NCBI GenBank assembly: GCA_944384265.1
Contig: CALWSR010000009.1
Location: forward strand, 27,593 to 91,592
DNA: 64,000 nt
DNA from: an uncultured Clostridia bacterium
GTDB lineage: Bacteria > Bacillota > Clostridia > Lachnospirales > Anaerotignaceae
Direction of reading: 5' to 3'
Part shown: piece after piece, positions 46,301 through 56,833 of the stretch
How the letters are laid out: every line of letters begins with the position of its first letter
Numbering within the stretch: the first letter of the stretch is position 1
Made by a program: the position numbers and the translations under genes
Notes under the pieces: model-generated
What the model saw: the letters and a program-made list of their open reading frames with translations, nothing else
Told to the model about the DNA's origin: nothing
Databases searched by the model: none

Positions 46301-47702
46301 AATCTCCCACAGTATAATTCAATGATTTGGCAAAGGTTTCTATAAAAGAGCCGCAGCCGGAGGAGCAGGCCTCATTTAGCTGTACACTGTCTATGACATT
46401 GTTTTTGATACGAATGCATTTCATATCCTGTCCGCCAATGTCCAGTATAAAATCTACATCTGGTTTAAAAAAGCTGGCCGCTCTGTAATGGGCCACTGTT
46501 TCGATATATCCCAAATCAATCATAAGTGCTTCTTTTATTAAGCCCTCTCCGTATCCTGTCACACAGGAATTTCTGATGGTCACGCCCTCCGGCATTTGCT
46601 CATAAAGCTCATTTAGGCTTTTGATAATCACTTTAAGAGGATTTCCTTCATTACTGCCGTAAAAAGAGTAAAGAAGCCCTCCTGTGGCAGAAACCAATGC
46701 CACCTTTGTTGTTGTAGAGCCTGCATCAATGCCTAAAAAGGCATCTCCTTTGTATGTAGATAAATCAATTTTTTCCACTTTGTTTTGATGATGTCTTTTT
46801 TGAAATGCTTCATAATCCTGTTTGCTTTCAAACAAAGGCTCCAAACGGTTTACCTCCATTGTCAGCTCTTCCCCATTGCGGATGTTTTCCAATAAAGCGG
46901 CAAAGCCCATCACTTTTCCATTTTCGTCATTGGAAATGGCTGTGCCATAGGCGGCAAACAAATGAGAATTTTCCGGAAGCAAAGCCGTTTCTTCTGTCAG
47001 CTTTAATGTTTCTATAAATCTTTGACGCAGCTCAGACAAAAAGTGTAAGGGGCCTCCCAAAAATGCAATGTGTCCCCGAATGGGCTTGCCACAGGCAAGA
47101 CCACTGATGGTCTGGTTGACTACTGCCTGAAAAATGGATGCGGCCAAATCCTCTTTTGCCGCCCCTTCATTAATCAAAGGCTGTATGTCTGTTTTTGCAA
47201 ACACACCACAGCGGGAAGCAATGGGATAAATGGTGGTATGCTTTTTGGCCAGCTCATTTAAGCCCCCTGCATCAGTCTGTAAAAGACTTGCCATTTGGTC
47301 TATAAAGGAGCCTGTTCCTCCTGCACAAATACCATTCATTCTCTGCTCAATGCCATTTGAAAAATAAATGATTTTGGCATCCTCTCCCCCCAGTTCAATA
47401 GCAACGTCTGTTTTTGGGGCCGCTGTTTCAATGGCCTTGGCTGTGGCCACTACCTCTTGTATAAAATCAATGCCAAGAGATTTTGCAATGGAAACGCCTC
47501 CGCTGCCTGTCAGCATGGCTGTAAAAGAAATGTTTCCCAGTTCTTTTTGTGCCTGCTCCAGTATATCTGCCACTGTGCTTTTGATTTCAGAAAAATGTCT
47601 TTTATATTGACAAAACAAAATATTGTTTTGTTGGTCTGCAATGACTACCTTCACTGTTGTGGAGCCAATGTCAATTCCCATTTTATATTGTTGTTTATGC
47701 AT
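43395..47702 (-). CDS. Giant acyl-CoA dehydratase activase (BadF/BcrA family, double ATPase)
   Basis: 1435 residues. Two ASKHA-type BcrAD_BadFG ATPase domains (first from '[15 protein letters not shown]' at residue 9, second from '[16 protein letters not shown]' near 322). Each has Cys in a 'CAGGTGSF' or 'CSSGCGSF' loop and in 'SRCGVF' or 'SRCTVF', as needed for the bridging [4Fe-4S] cluster. DUF2229 and an HgdB-like C-terminal half follow. Such proteins inject electrons by ATP hydrolysis; the substrate of these large fused forms is unknown. RBS AAGGAGGGG 7 bases before ATG. Overlaps the tetR stop by 8 bases, so that regulator is cotranscribed. Confidence 0.88.
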   Translation of the reverse strand: MHKQQYKMGIDIGSTTVKVVIADQQNNILFCQYKRHFSEIKSTVADILEQAQKELGNISFTAMLTGSGGVSIAKSLGIDFIQEVVATAKAIETAAPKTDVAIELGGEDAKIIYFSNGIEQRMNGICAGGTGSFIDQMASLLQTDAGGLNELAKKHTTIYPIASRCGVFAKTDIQPLINEGAAKEDLAASIFQAVVNQTISGLACGKPIRGHIAFLGGPLHFLSELRQRFIETLKLTEETALLPENSHLFAAYGTAISNDENGKVMGFAALLENIRNGEELTMEVNRLEPLFESKQDYEAFQKRHHQNKVEKIDLSTYKGDAFLGIDAGSTTTKVALVSATGGLLYSFYGSNEGNPLKVIIKSLNELYEQMPEGVTIRNSCVTGYGEGLIKEALMIDLGYIETVAHYRAASFFKPDVDFILDIGGQDMKCIRIKNNVIDSVQLNEACSSGCGSFIETFAKSLNYTVGDFANVALFAKNPIDLGSRCTVFMNSRVKQAQKEGAEVADISAGLAYSVIKNALLKVIKIADPKAMGKSIVVQGGTFYNDAVLKSFEIISGREAVRPDIAGIMGAFGAGLIALDKYKQGYQTTLVSQQDMNALEIQSTLTRCQRCTNHCLLTINNFSGGRRFVTGNRCERGLGKEKAENPAPNLYEYKRHRLFDYEPLELEKAPRGVVGIPRVLNMWEEYPFWFTFFTKLGFRVELSPYSSKAVYEKGIESIPSESVCYPAKLVHGHIMSLIESGVGFIFYPGVVYERRDIAASDNNFNCPIVASYSENIKNNVEALREQNIKFMNPFLSMGNKTALAKRLVQECKPFGLSQKAILDAVDAAWEEWGQFREDMHQKGKETLEYIKEHNMTGIVLGGRPYHADPEINHGIPELIAGYNIAVLTEDSVAHLGKVERPMVVRDQWTYHSRLYEAAAFVKTQQNLEYVQLNSFGCGLDAVTTDEVKNILTKAGKIYTSLKIDEVNNLGAARIRIRSLIAAMEDRAEKQVKIHKADASLKRVVFTKEMKKEYTILCPQMSPIHFDILKEVFKSSGYNLEVMPAMDRNAIDTGLKYVNNDACYPALIVVGQLINGLKSGNYDLNKTALLISQTGGGCRATNYIGFIRKALENAGMPHVPVISISAGGLEKNPGFKLSPLLLHKMLQGFVYGDLLMRVLYRVRPYEKFSNSANTLYWHWNEQVKRDVVKGSWKTYCKNIKAIIQDFDRLEITDQVKPRVGVVGEILVKFHPTANNDIVGLLEAEGAEAVVPDLLGFGLYSCYNASQKRKYLGGSWKAKMLSDIGIEVIEFYQRPMIKALLESSRFHAPDNIRALGKYAQSIVSLCNQTGEGWFLTGEMLELIRSGVHNIVCTQPFGCLPNHVVGKGVIKEIKRKYPLSNIVAIDYDPGASEVNQLNRIKLMLASANKNMDKVEAEQREKRKRIHSVKKASFDVHIKG

Positions 47703-48339
47703 ATAAATACCCCTCCTTGTGACATATCATTTGATTTTGCTCTGTTTTTATTTTATTCCAAATGGATAAAAACGTGCTTTCCCATTTTTGTTTTGTATCA
47801 ATGCTGCTGTCCAATATGTGTAAAGCAATCATGCCGTCTCTCAATGCCATTATGGTTGTAGCATATTCCTCCGTATCTATATCCCTTTGCACAAGCCTCT
47901 GCTGTTTTGCTTTTTCCAGCAGTTCTTTTAATAAAATTCTTTGTTTTCTGCTGCAAATGCAGCTTTCCCTTTGCAAATAGTCATAATGCTTCATACCTTC
48001 ATATATCAAAAACTGTACCTCCCGAAACGGAATCCTTTCTCCGCTTTCCAGTATCAGCTCCGGCATAAATGTATAACAAAAATGCAATGCCTCTGCAATA
48101 TCCATATTTTTTTGCTGTTTTGCCCAATTTTGAAAGGCTTCTAAAGGACTTTTTAAATAATCGTATAAATACGTCACAATCACATCATATATCAACGCTT
48201 CTTTTCCCTTAAAATAATGATAAAAACATCCCTTTGTCACATCGGCTTCTCTGATGACCTCGTTTAATGAAACTGCACAAAAGCCATTTTTTAAAAACAA
48301 ACGGAAAGCCATTTCCAATATATATTGCTTTGTCTGCAC
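47695..48339 (-). CDS. TetR-family regulator
   Basis: 214 residues. N-terminal HTH '[44 protein letters not shown]' is textbook TetR; the ligand domain is not specific. The start is GTG 48339 with GGAGGGA 7 bases upstream; the maximal frame from 48381 runs into the operator. Its own promoter carries a palindrome at 48375-48392, so autoregulation is expected, and it likely controls the overlapping activase gene. Confidence 0.9.
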   Translation of the reverse strand: MQTKQYILEMAFRLFLKNGFCAVSLNEVIREADVTKGCFYHYFKGKEALIYDVIVTYLYDYLKSPLEAFQNWAKQQKNMDIAEALHFCYTFMPELILESGERIPFREVQFLIYEGMKHYDYLQRESCICSRKQRILLKELLEKAKQQRLVQRDIDTEEYATTIMALRDGMIALHILDSSIDTKQKWESTFLSIWNKIKTEQNQMICHKEGYLYA

Positions 48340-48374
48340 AAAATATCCCTCCGTTTTTTTTGACATATCATAAC

Positions 48375-48392
48375 AAACCAACTGGTCGGTTT
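48375..48392 (-). promoter_or_regulatory. TetR operator and promoter
   Basis: AAACCAACTGGTCGGTTT is an imperfect palindrome (16 of 18 symmetrical), just downstream of TATAAT on the minus strand. Confidence 0.65.
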
Positions 48393-48887
48393 ATGCTATA
48401 ATTATAGTAAAAAAAAAATAAAAAGCAATAAAATATCCGTAAAGATACCGTTAAAAACCCCATGCTTACTTTGATTTCCGCCATGTATGATTTTGCCATT
48501 TCCAACAAAAGTATGCTCTATTTCCATATTACTTTTTGTAATATTCAAAAATACTATTTTGCAGAATTTTATTTTTTTATCTGTAAAAATACCATTGTTC
48601 ACAGCCTTTTACACTCCTTTATTTGTTTAAAAATATAACATCACAATTCTCCCCCTTTTTTATACCATCCATAGAACACCCAAAATCATTTCCTCTGCTT
48701 TTAAAAAAAGCCATACCTCCTGAAATATTTTTAAAATCATTTCCTTTTTACTGTTTCAGCCACAAAGTCATATCATTTTTTATATTTTTACAAATTCATG
48801 CCAATATATGTAAATGATAGTAATTTTGTAGTATAATAAAATAATAGAAGGCAATCACAAAATTTTATACATTTAGGAGGGGGATTT
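48393..48887. other. AT-rich divergent intergenic region
   Basis: Contains the tetR -10 box and the upstream region of the GLUG-protein gene, including a TATAAT near 48832. No gene is supported; a 66-codon minus frame at 48402-48602 has no RBS. Confidence 0.5.
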
Positions 48888-51800
48888 ATGAACATTTTGA
48901 AAAAAAGAATATTGATTGGATTTGCAGCAATGCTACTGGTATTTTCTCAAACTAGCCTATTTGTCTATGGGCAATCTGAAACAGAAGACAGCACAAAAGG
49001 CGAAAATACCTCAGTGACACAATCAGAAAAAGAGCTGGCAGAGCTTTCACTGCTGGAGCAGGCGGCACAATATGGCCAAAGCAACGGACAAACAGCAAAA
49101 ATCATTGGTGTGGACGAGCCATTTATCATCGGTTCGGCAGAAGCACTGGCGGAGCTGTCAGAATTGATACTAGACCATGCAGAATATGGAGAAGATATGA
49201 ATTTTGCACAAGCCAAATATAAATTGGTGGCAGACATTGACCTGAGCGGTATAGGAAATTGGATACCCATTGGAAAATATACTGGCCCAACATATACCGC
49301 TCCTTTTGAAGGACATTTTGATGGAAACGGCCATGTCATTAGAAATATGACCATTCAAAGCATGGATGATAATGATACCCCAATTTATGCAGGGCTGTTT
49401 GGCGTGATGGGCGAAAATGGCACAATAGAAAATATAGTGTTAGAAAATGTAAATGTGGACGGAAGAGAATATCTAGGAGGACTGGTAGGATATAATATGG
49501 GAACCATCAACAATGTTTCTGTGACAGGAAATGTGACAGGAATATATTATGTTGGCGGACTTGCAGGATATAGCAGGGGATCAGTCAATCAGAGTTATGC
49601 TACGGGAAATGTAAAAGGAACAGAAAACAACATTGGCGGTTTGGTAGGCATAAATAACGGAACAATCTGCGAGAGCTATTCTTCATCAAATGTGACAGGA
49701 TGTTATTATGTTGGCGGATTAGCTGGAAAAAACATCCTATCAATCCGTGACAGCTATGCCACAGGTGATGTGTTGGGGAGAGGAACCAGAATCGGCGGTT
49801 TGGTAGGCGCAAGTGAAGGAGAGATTAATAATAGCTATGCTACGGGAAATGTGGCAGGAATTAGTCATGTGGGCGGTTTGGCAGGAAGCTTCAGTGGTTC
49901 TGACAATTTTGTGCATTGTGCAGCACTCAATTCTTCCGTCAGCGGCAACAGTTATGTAGGAAAAGTCATAGGAAAATTGATTGGAGAACATACTGACCAT
50001 AACATAGGCAATTTATATAGCTGGAGCAATATGATAGTGTTGGGCAGCGGCGGAGAAAATGGTATTGCCATTGATTATGACAGCACAAGCGGCTTTCAAG
50101 TAAATGGCACAGATATCGATTGGAATCAAATATTTGACAGCAGCGCAGACCATATTTGGCAGGGTATGGAAGGAAATTATATCCCTATACTAAAAAATAA
50201 CATAAGCACCATACAATCTGACCATATTCCGGGGCATATCACAGGTAGCAGCCTCCTGGAGTTTAGCATTCCGGAGTATGTCAAAAATGGAAATACACAA
50301 ACAGAAAATGTGCTATATATCAATAATTTGTCCGATTTTACAAGTTTTAGAGATGATGTCAACAGCGGAAACGACTATACCGGGAAAACAGCCATACTCA
50401 ACAGTGACATTGATTTGAGTAGTATCAGTAACTGGATACCCATAGGAATAGATGACAATAAATTTAATGGAACATTTGATGGTAATGGGTATATGATACA
50501 AAATATGACAATACATTCGGATATTTATGATGATGTAGGATTGTTTGGATGGATAGATACAAACGGTGTTATAAAAAATGTCGGTTTAGAAAATGTGAGT
50601 ATCATAGAAGGAGGAAGAGATGTAGGTGGATTGGCAGGAACAAATCAGGGAACAATCGACAACAGCTATGTTACAGGCAATGTGAGCGGAGATTGGTATG
50701 TAGGCGGACTTGTGGGGACGAATAAGAGCGGAACAATCAACAAAAGCTATGCCTCAGTTAATGTAGAAGGAACCAGAAATGCCATAGGTGGACTTGTAGG
50801 CACAAACTATGAAGGAACAATCAGCAATAGTTATGCTACTGGAAATGTGTTAGCATATAACCACTATACCGGCGGACTGATAGGAGATGATTTTAAGGGA
50901 ACAATTACTAACAGTTATGCTACCGGAAATGTGACAGGAAATCATTATACCGGTGGACTGATAGGAGAAAGCAGGGGTGGAAACATACAAAACAGTTATG
51001 CCACAGGAAATGTAAAACCGTCAGAAGATGGTCTAGGAGAATATACCGGCGGATTGATAGGTGCTTTAAGTGATGATTATGATGGTATTATGGGAAGTAT
51101 CAAAAACAGCTATGCCACAGGAAATGTATCAGGAGAATATGGCGTGGGCGGATTGGCCGGAGTTTGCTATAATACAAAAATTGCCAACAGCTATGCCACA
51201 GGAGCCGTAGTAGGAATAAGCGATGGTATAGGCGGATTGGTAGGAGGGATTGACAGCGGAATAATATATAATAACTATGCAACAGGCAGTGTGACAGGAA
51301 TCACAAATAATGTAGGCGGATTGGTAGGAGTAAATAGTGATAGTATTATATACAATGGCGTAGCACTGAATTCTTCTATCAGCGGCAAAGACAATGTAGG
51401 AAAAGTCATTGGAAATAATGAAAACAGCAGCATAATTAATTGTTATAGCTGGAACAACACCAGAATGAGTCTTTCCACCATGGGCGAAGACGGCATTGGT
51501 ATAGATTATGACAATACAAACGGTTTCCAAGTAGATGGCACAAATATAGATTGGAATGAAATGTTTGATGACAGTATAGATAATGCATGGATAAACATGG
51601 AAGGAAATCATATCCCTATACTGAAAGATATCATCTCCACACAATCTAGCGACATTCCCAATCATATCAAAAAGGATGACAAGCAGACAGCAAATGTAAT
51701 ATATATCAATCATTTAGAGGATTTCAAAAAGTTTAGAGATTCCGTAAATAGCCCTTCAGACCCTAATCATTATGACGGAAAAACAGTGATATTATCAAAT

Positions 51801-52961
51801 GACATTGATTTAAGCAGTATTTCTAGCTGGGAACCTATTGGAAACCATGTCTATCAGTTCAAAGGAACATTTGACGGCAATGGTCATGTAATAAAAAATA
51901 TGACCATTGAAGGTAATGATAAATATGTAGGATTATTTGGCTATGTGGATTTAGAAGGTACTATAAAAAATGTAGCTTTGGAAAATGTCAATATAACAGG
52001 AAAAAGTTTTGTAGGAGGCCTTGTAGGTGTCAACTATGGAGCTATTTTCAATACTTCTGTTACAGGCTCCATAAAAGCAACAGAGAATTCTGTTGGCGGA
52101 CTAGTGGGTTATCATTGCGGAACAATCCATAATAGCCATACTACAATAGCTGTGGAGGGAGAAGAAAATGATGTGGGTGGACTGGTAGGAAAGAATGCAG
52201 GAACCATTTTCCACAGTTCTGCTTCTGGAAGTGTAACAGGCACAGGCCTTTGGCAGGTTGGTGGACTAGTTGGAAACAACGGAGCAAAAATCAGCAGTAG
52301 CTATAGCTCAGCCCGTGTAAAGGGAGGAAGCTCTGTTGGTGGATTAGTAGGATATAATTATGACACAATCATGTTCAGTTATGCTGAGGGTACTGTAACA
52401 GGAACAAATGATGAAATTGGTGGGCTGGTGGGAGCAAATCATGGCACAATCAGCCATAGCTATGCTGCAGGTGATGTAACAGGAGAAGATACTTTTATTG
52501 GCGGGCTAGTGGGCATAAATGAAGAAAAAATCAATAACAGCTATGCCATAGGCAGTGTGACAGGAAGCACTTATGTAGGTGGAATCGCAGGAGAAATGTC
52601 AGACAGCGGAAGTATACAGCACAGTGCTGCACTCAACCCTTCTGTCAGCGGCAGCAGCTATGTAGGAAGGGTTGTAGGACATAATAATGGCAGTGTAATG
52701 GATTGCTACGGCTACAATCACATGACAGTGACACAAAACGGCAGTGACAGCGGTGAAAATGGTACAGACATTTCTTATGATGCCAAAAATGGTTTTTCTG
52801 TTGACTGGAAAACCATATTCAATAATACTGCTTCTGATTTTTGGGAGAATATGGATCATAAGCACATTCCTACATTAATAGGAACAAACAGCACACAATC
52901 CGGTGACATTCCGGAGCATATTAAGCACAGCAGTGAAACAGATGCCGCTGCAAATATATAA
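48888..52961 (+). CDS. Secreted GLUG-repeat protein, three-module adhesin-like
   Basis: 1357 residues. Signal peptide (residues 1-29, probable cut after 'LFVYG'), then dozens of ~25-residue GLUG repeats of the type 'GGLVG.N.GTI.NSYATGNV.G' forming a right-handed beta-helix. Three large modules each open with 'DIDLS.I.NWIPIG......FDGNGHVI.NMTI' (near residues 105, 500 and 970) and close with 'GI.IDYD...GFQV.GT.IDWN..F' and 'IPIL'. No LPxTG motif, membrane anchor or SLH domain is seen, so it is probably released or non-covalently bound. RBS AGGAGGGGG. The modules suggest internal duplication; function as an adhesin is inferred. Confidence 0.88.
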   Translation: MNILKKRILIGFAAMLLVFSQTSLFVYGQSETEDSTKGENTSVTQSEKELAELSLLEQAAQYGQSNGQTAKIIGVDEPFIIGSAEALAELSELILDHAEYGEDMNFAQAKYKLVADIDLSGIGNWIPIGKYTGPTYTAPFEGHFDGNGHVIRNMTIQSMDDNDTPIYAGLFGVMGENGTIENIVLENVNVDGREYLGGLVGYNMGTINNVSVTGNVTGIYYVGGLAGYSRGSVNQSYATGNVKGTENNIGGLVGINNGTICESYSSSNVTGCYYVGGLAGKNILSIRDSYATGDVLGRGTRIGGLVGASEGEINNSYATGNVAGISHVGGLAGSFSGSDNFVHCAALNSSVSGNSYVGKVIGKLIGEHTDHNIGNLYSWSNMIVLGSGGENGIAIDYDSTSGFQVNGTDIDWNQIFDSSADHIWQGMEGNYIPILKNNISTIQSDHIPGHITGSSLLEFSIPEYVKNGNTQTENVLYINNLSDFTSFRDDVNSGNDYTGKTAILNSDIDLSSISNWIPIGIDDNKFNGTFDGNGYMIQNMTIHSDIYDDVGLFGWIDTNGVIKNVGLENVSIIEGGRDVGGLAGTNQGTIDNSYVTGNVSGDWYVGGLVGTNKSGTINKSYASVNVEGTRNAIGGLVGTNYEGTISNSYATGNVLAYNHYTGGLIGDDFKGTITNSYATGNVTGNHYTGGLIGESRGGNIQNSYATGNVKPSEDGLGEYTGGLIGALSDDYDGIMGSIKNSYATGNVSGEYGVGGLAGVCYNTKIANSYATGAVVGISDGIGGLVGGIDSGIIYNNYATGSVTGITNNVGGLVGVNSDSIIYNGVALNSSISGKDNVGKVIGNNENSSIINCYSWNNTRMSLSTMGEDGIGIDYDNTNGFQVDGTNIDWNEMFDDSIDNAWINMEGNHIPILKDIISTQSSDIPNHIKKDDKQTANVIYINHLEDFKKFRDSVNSPSDPNHYDGKTVILSNDIDLSSISSWEPIGNHVYQFKGTFDGNGHVIKNMTIEGNDKYVGLFGYVDLEGTIKNVALENVNITGKSFVGGLVGVNYGAIFNTSVTGSIKATENSVGGLVGYHCGTIHNSHTTIAVEGEENDVGGLVGKNAGTIFHSSASGSVTGTGLWQVGGLVGNNGAKISSSYSSARVKGGSSVGGLVGYNYDTIMFSYAEGTVTGTNDEIGGLVGANHGTISHSYAAGDVTGEDTFIGGLVGINEEKINNSYAIGSVTGSTYVGGIAGEMSDSGSIQHSAALNPSVSGSSYVGRVVGHNNGSVMDCYGYNHMTVTQNGSDSGENGTDISYDAKNGFSVDWKTIFNNTASDFWENMDHKHIPTLIGTNSTQSGDIPEHIKHSSETDAAANI

Positions 52962-53645
52962 ATCTCATGCCTTTTGGATTTTCATTATAATCACAAATTG
53001 ACACTATAAAATTTATGATTTCATAACATCACACAGCCAAAACATAAATATAGCAATCCATGATTAGAAATCAAAACAGTTTCAAAAAAATGAACGCCTA
53101 TTCTATATCATAACCGTTTATCAAACAGAGCAATTCTCTTTTTATTTACAGCCGTAAAAAGAGCCTGTATTTCACAAAATACAGGAACATGGGAAGGCAA
53201 AAAGCTGTTGTACAGGCTGAATGCTTTCCCATGCTTTAAATAAAAGCCATTTCTCACATTTTGAAATACATTGAAAGTGTAAGAAACAAAATTTAAAGTA
53301 TCTATAAAGCAACATGAAAATCTATTTTGATACCATATCATTTTATTACCATATAAAATGATTTTTGTGCCATTTCAATGGCTCACCATACATTGAAAAA
53401 AGCTTTATTTTTCATACAATGCTCCTCTCCAATATTTCTTTGTCAAAACACTGTATGCGCCTTTTCAGCATTCTCTCCCACCAATATCTCTGTAAAAATA
53501 CAGCTTCTCCATTCTATTTTCAATCCATCACAGCATAAAAATCATATATACAAAAATCACTTTATTCACTTCTGTTTTTTATGATTTTATAATGCCTTGC
53601 ATTTTTCTATAACCTATTTTCCAAACACAGTCTTTTTCATTTTAT
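52962..53645. other. AT-rich stretch without a gene
   Basis: Only an A/T-closed hairpin, CCTGTATTT pairing with AAATACAGG at 53164-53185, and short frames without RBS. No terminator close to the GLUG gene could be affirmed. Confidence 0.5.
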
Positions 53646-53887
53646 CAGTGTATTTGTCAGCTTCATCATACCTTCCATGGGGATAAATCCCATTTTTTGG
53701 TGCAGCCTTTTCCCCGCTTGGGATGTTTCCAGATATATTTTTTTCGTTGCATGGCCTGTTTTATAAGCCATTTTACAGCGGCTTCTTCCACGCCTTGTTT
53801 TTTATATTGAGACTGGTTATTCATATTCATAAAATAAGCACATTCTCCTGTGGGATTTTGAAAACATACATAAATTATATTTTCCAT
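53646..53887 (-). pseudogene. Frameshifted GNAT acetyltransferase
   Basis: The frame opens 'GECAYFMNMNNQSQYKKQGVEEAAVKWLIKQA', the GNAT acetyl-CoA region. It then shifts at a run of seven A (near 53745), after which the other frame reads 'IYLETSQAGKRLHQKMGFIPMEGMMKL', a typical GNAT C-terminus. The N-terminal strands are missing. A single-base insertion plus N-terminal loss makes it dead. Confidence 0.75.
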
Positions 53888-54349
53888 ACTATTTTACAAT
53901 TCTTTTTTCACAAAATGCACTGCCTCTGCCGCCAATGCTATCCTTTTCATTTCCATAAATCTGTAAAAAAGCCAAATCATTTTCATTTTTGGGATATGCT
54001 TTTTTTATCATATAGCATTTGTATTTTTAATTTGTTTAGTGCCTTTTGCCAAACAGAACAGCACGGAATTATCATATCTTTGCATTTTACAAGCATTGTT
54101 TTTTTAACAAAGCATTTTATGATATTTTCAAAACTTTTTTGGTGTTGTCTATATATTTCACAGCCAAAACCATCATCATTTTATTTTTTTATTTCTTATC
54201 TAAAGCAAAACACATCACACTTTTTTATATAATCCCTTTGTATCATAAACAGTCCTTTTGCAAATATATTTTCATCCCACTGCCAGAAAAAGCTTTCTTT
54301 TGTATGCCTTTTCAAAAACAATCCTATTACATAGCACAGTATGCAGGGG
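53888..54349. other. AT-rich stretch without a gene
   Basis: Nothing recognisable; frames here are shadows or remnants beyond the GNAT pseudogene. No clear terminator for the downstream end of the SPL operon. Confidence 0.4.
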
Positions 54350-55258
54350 TCAACTGCCTGTTTTATGGCTGTTACTCTTTTTTGGGGCAGATTTTTTAAT
54401 CTGCTCATGATAAAAATAATTTACAATCACAGGAGGGGCATGGAAAGGCCTTTTTATACTGTCGTCATTTGTTACATACTCTAAGCCTATTTCAGAGGCA
54501 TAGCTTTTCAATGCCGCATCCAGCATTTCCCAATATTTACGGCTTCCATTTTGATAAATCTCCTGATAGAGAGGAAAGAAATGGGGATAGTTATTTTTTA
54601 TATAATCCATAATAACAGCCTTGTAGCTGCCACGCAGATTGAGATTTTCAAGCCAAATCAAATTACATTGTCCCTTTACCCGTTGTATGATATCCTTTAC
54701 ATTTGTAATTTCCGGAAAAATAGGCGAAACAAAACAGGTTGTGTGAATGCCTGCATCATAAAAGGCTTTCATAGCCCCAAGCCGCCTTTCAATAGACACC
54801 GCCCGGTCCATATCAGATTTAAAATTTTCATCCAATGTATTGATAGACCAAGAAACACGGGCCTTGGGAAAAGTCTTTATCAAATCCAAATCCCGCAGTA
54901 TCATATCGCTTTTTGTTGCAATGGTGATATTGGCACTACTTCCCTTCAGCTGCATCAGCAATGCTTTTGTACGCTCATACATTTCTTCTTGCGGAAGATA
55001 AGGGTCTGTTACAGAACCAATAAACAATTCTTTGCCTGCATATTTTTTAGGGTTTTTAATTGGAGGCCAATGCTTTACATCCAAAAAAGCGCCCCACTGC
55101 TCACAATGGCCTGTAAACCGTTTCATAAAAGAGGCATAGCAGTATTTACAGCTATGGGTACAGCCCACATAAGGATTGATAGAATATTCACATACAGGCA
55201 AATTAGACTTTGTGAATATATTTTTCACTTGGATTTCTTGTATCACAGTAAAATCCAT
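54350..55258 (-). CDS. SPL-like radical-SAM protein
   Basis: 302 residues. Radical-SAM motif CTHSCKYC near residues 33-40 inside 'NPYVGCTHSCKYCYASFMKRF', which is the SplB / Rv2578c-type subgroup, then 'LFIGSVTDPYLPQE' and 'ATKSDMILRDLDLI'. It cleaves SAM with a [4Fe-4S] cluster; spore photoproduct-lyase relatives act on nucleic acids, but the substrate here is unknown. The start is ATG 55258 with GGGAGG 9 bases upstream. Last gene of a four-gene operon with MarR, DUF1848 and nitroreductase. Confidence 0.85.
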   Translation of the reverse strand: MDFTVIQEIQVKNIFTKSNLPVCEYSINPYVGCTHSCKYCYASFMKRFTGHCEQWGAFLDVKHWPPIKNPKKYAGKELFIGSVTDPYLPQEEMYERTKALLMQLKGSSANITIATKSDMILRDLDLIKTFPKARVSWSINTLDENFKSDMDRAVSIERRLGAMKAFYDAGIHTTCFVSPIFPEITNVKDIIQRVKGQCNLIWLENLNLRGSYKAVIMDYIKNNYPHFFPLYQEIYQNGSRKYWEMLDAALKSYASEIGLEYVTNDDSIKRPFHAPPVIVNYFYHEQIKKSAPKKSNSHKTGS

Positions 55259-55260
55259 GT

Positions 55261-55872
55261 TCACCATCCTCCCATATGTATATGGCCCGTGGGATTGCTG
55301 TCATATTGCTCCAAAACCAATTCATTTTTATCAGGATATCCAATTCCAATAAAGCATGGCGTCATCCAGCCCTCAGGCACCCCCAGCTTTTCCAGCACAA
55401 TATTGTGTTCTTGGTTGAGCGGAATCCGTAAGGAGTAGCCAAGTCCCTCATTGATTACAGCAAGCATCATATTTTCTGCAACACACCATGCAGTGGTAAG
55501 AGGATTGAGCTTGCTGACCCATTGTCCATTCAGCTTACGGCATTGAAACAGGGGTACAATCACATAGGGACACTCAAGCAGCATGGTATATTGCTTTGGC
55601 ATGGCATAAGCATACATCTTTTGGGCCAAATTCAATGCCCTGTTTTCATATTTGCTTATATCAAACCTCTCTGCTATATATTTTGCATAGCTAAATGCCT
55701 TCTCCTTTTCTTCCTTGCTATGAAGAACAATAAACTGCCAATTTCTATAATGGTCCCATGAAGGGGCTTTCATGCCTGCTGCAATAATCCTTTTTATGGC
55801 TTCCAATGCAACCTCCTTATCTGTCCACATTCTGCTTGTTCTTCTTTTATGAATCACTTCATAAAATTCCAT
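55261..55872 (-). CDS. Nitroreductase family protein 2
   Basis: ~203 residues. Begins 'MEFYEVIHKRRTSRMWTDKEV' (FMN-binding Arg) and has 'APSWDHYRNWQFIV' (FMN/Asn-Trp loop) and 'GLGYSLRIPLN'. NAD(P)H-dependent reductase fold. RBS GGGAGG before ATG 55872. It is separated from DUF1848 by 43 bases and abuts the SPL gene. Confidence 0.85.
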   Translation of the reverse strand: MEFYEVIHKRRTSRMWTDKEVALEAIKRIIAAGMKAPSWDHYRNWQFIVLHSKEEKEKAFSYAKYIAERFDISKYENRALNLAQKMYAYAMPKQYTMLLECPYVIVPLFQCRKLNGQWVSKLNPLTTAWCVAENMMLAVINEGLGYSLRIPLNQEHNIVLEKLGVPEGWMTPCFIGIGYPDKNELVLEQYDSNPTGHIHMGGW

Positions 55873-55915
55873 TTCCATATCCCTCCCTAACATTGATTAC
55901 GATAAAATGATGATG

Positions 55916-56833
55916 CTATTTTTTCACCAAAAAGCTTTTCTGTACCCCTTGCAGTATTGTATCCTCCGGTTTTACATGGCCTAGCAGCAAAGCAGAGGCA
56001 GGGTCATGCAATTTATAATTGCCTTGGGCCTTTTGGGGATTGGTGTTTGCATAGCAATATTTACAGCCATTCAAACAAGTATCATATGCTCCTATATCCC
56101 GGCTTTCTATACAATGGCAGCCCTTTCTCATACCCTTATGCTTCAAGGCTTTCCATGCAATATGATTTGCTTTTCCCAAAATATCAAGTGTTATGCAACC
56201 GGAACCATATATTCCATATTTTGTAAAATCATCATTGGTACCACAGCTTTGAATCAAAATACCATACTTTTTTGCAATAGCACCTAAGCCTTGGGCTAAA
56301 CGCTCCTTATCCTTCTCTGACAACAAAATAAGCTCTGGCATATTCGTTTCCAGCTTTTTGTACATCTCTACAAAGCTGAAAATACAGCGGTCAATATACT
56401 GTGCCAGCATGGCTGCCATTTTTTCAAATGCTTCCATATGGTATAAAATGGTATACTTTTCCGTAAGCAATACAGGGTCATACCGCCATGCAATGCGTTG
56501 TCTGCCAACCTGCTTTGATAATTGTATCAGTGTTTTCATACTTTCCTCTATGGAGGGTACACCCGGTTCAATATCCTTTTCATATGGAGTAATGGTATAG
56601 TAAAAATAAGTGTTGAAACGGTCTGTAATTTCATGTAAATGCAGTAAAATAGGCTCATAGTTTTTGGAACAAAAAACAACACAGTCCACTTTATCCGGAG
56701 TCAATTCATAACGATTGATTTTGTTTGGAAAAAGGGGATTGCGTGCCAGCACATAGCCCTCTGAAAAACGGCGCAGCAGCCATTTGGTATAATATTGTAC
56801 AGTATCTGTTCGTCCTCCGGTATTGATAATCAT
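55916..56833 (-). CDS. DUF1848 protein with a C-terminal radical-SAM-like CxxxCxxC
   Basis: 305 residues of the DUF1848 family: 'IINTGGRTDTVQYYTKWLLRRFSEGYVLARNPLFPN' at the start, then 'CVVFCSKNYEPIL', and near the C-terminus 'ACLNGCKYCYAN'-type cysteines (CLNGCKYC) preceded by CHC. The pattern suggests an Fe-S enzyme related to radical-SAM proteins. Function unknown. The ATG overlaps the MarR stop by 4 bases. Confidence 0.85.
   Translation of the reverse strand: MIINTGGRTDTVQYYTKWLLRRFSEGYVLARNPLFPNKINRYELTPDKVDCVVFCSKNYEPILLHLHEITDRFNTYFYYTITPYEKDIEPGVPSIEESMKTLIQLSKQVGRQRIAWRYDPVLLTEKYTILYHMEAFEKMAAMLAQYIDRCIFSFVEMYKKLETNMPELILLSEKDKERLAQGLGAIAKKYGILIQSCGTNDDFTKYGIYGSGCITLDILGKANHIAWKALKHKGMRKGCHCIESRDIGAYDTCLNGCKYCYANTNPQKAQGNYKLHDPASALLLGHVKPEDTILQGVQKSFLVKK

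Noticed and set aside
48402..48602. 66-codon frame upstream of tetR
   Set aside because: No RBS, covers AT-rich spacer with a short internal direct repeat; no homology.
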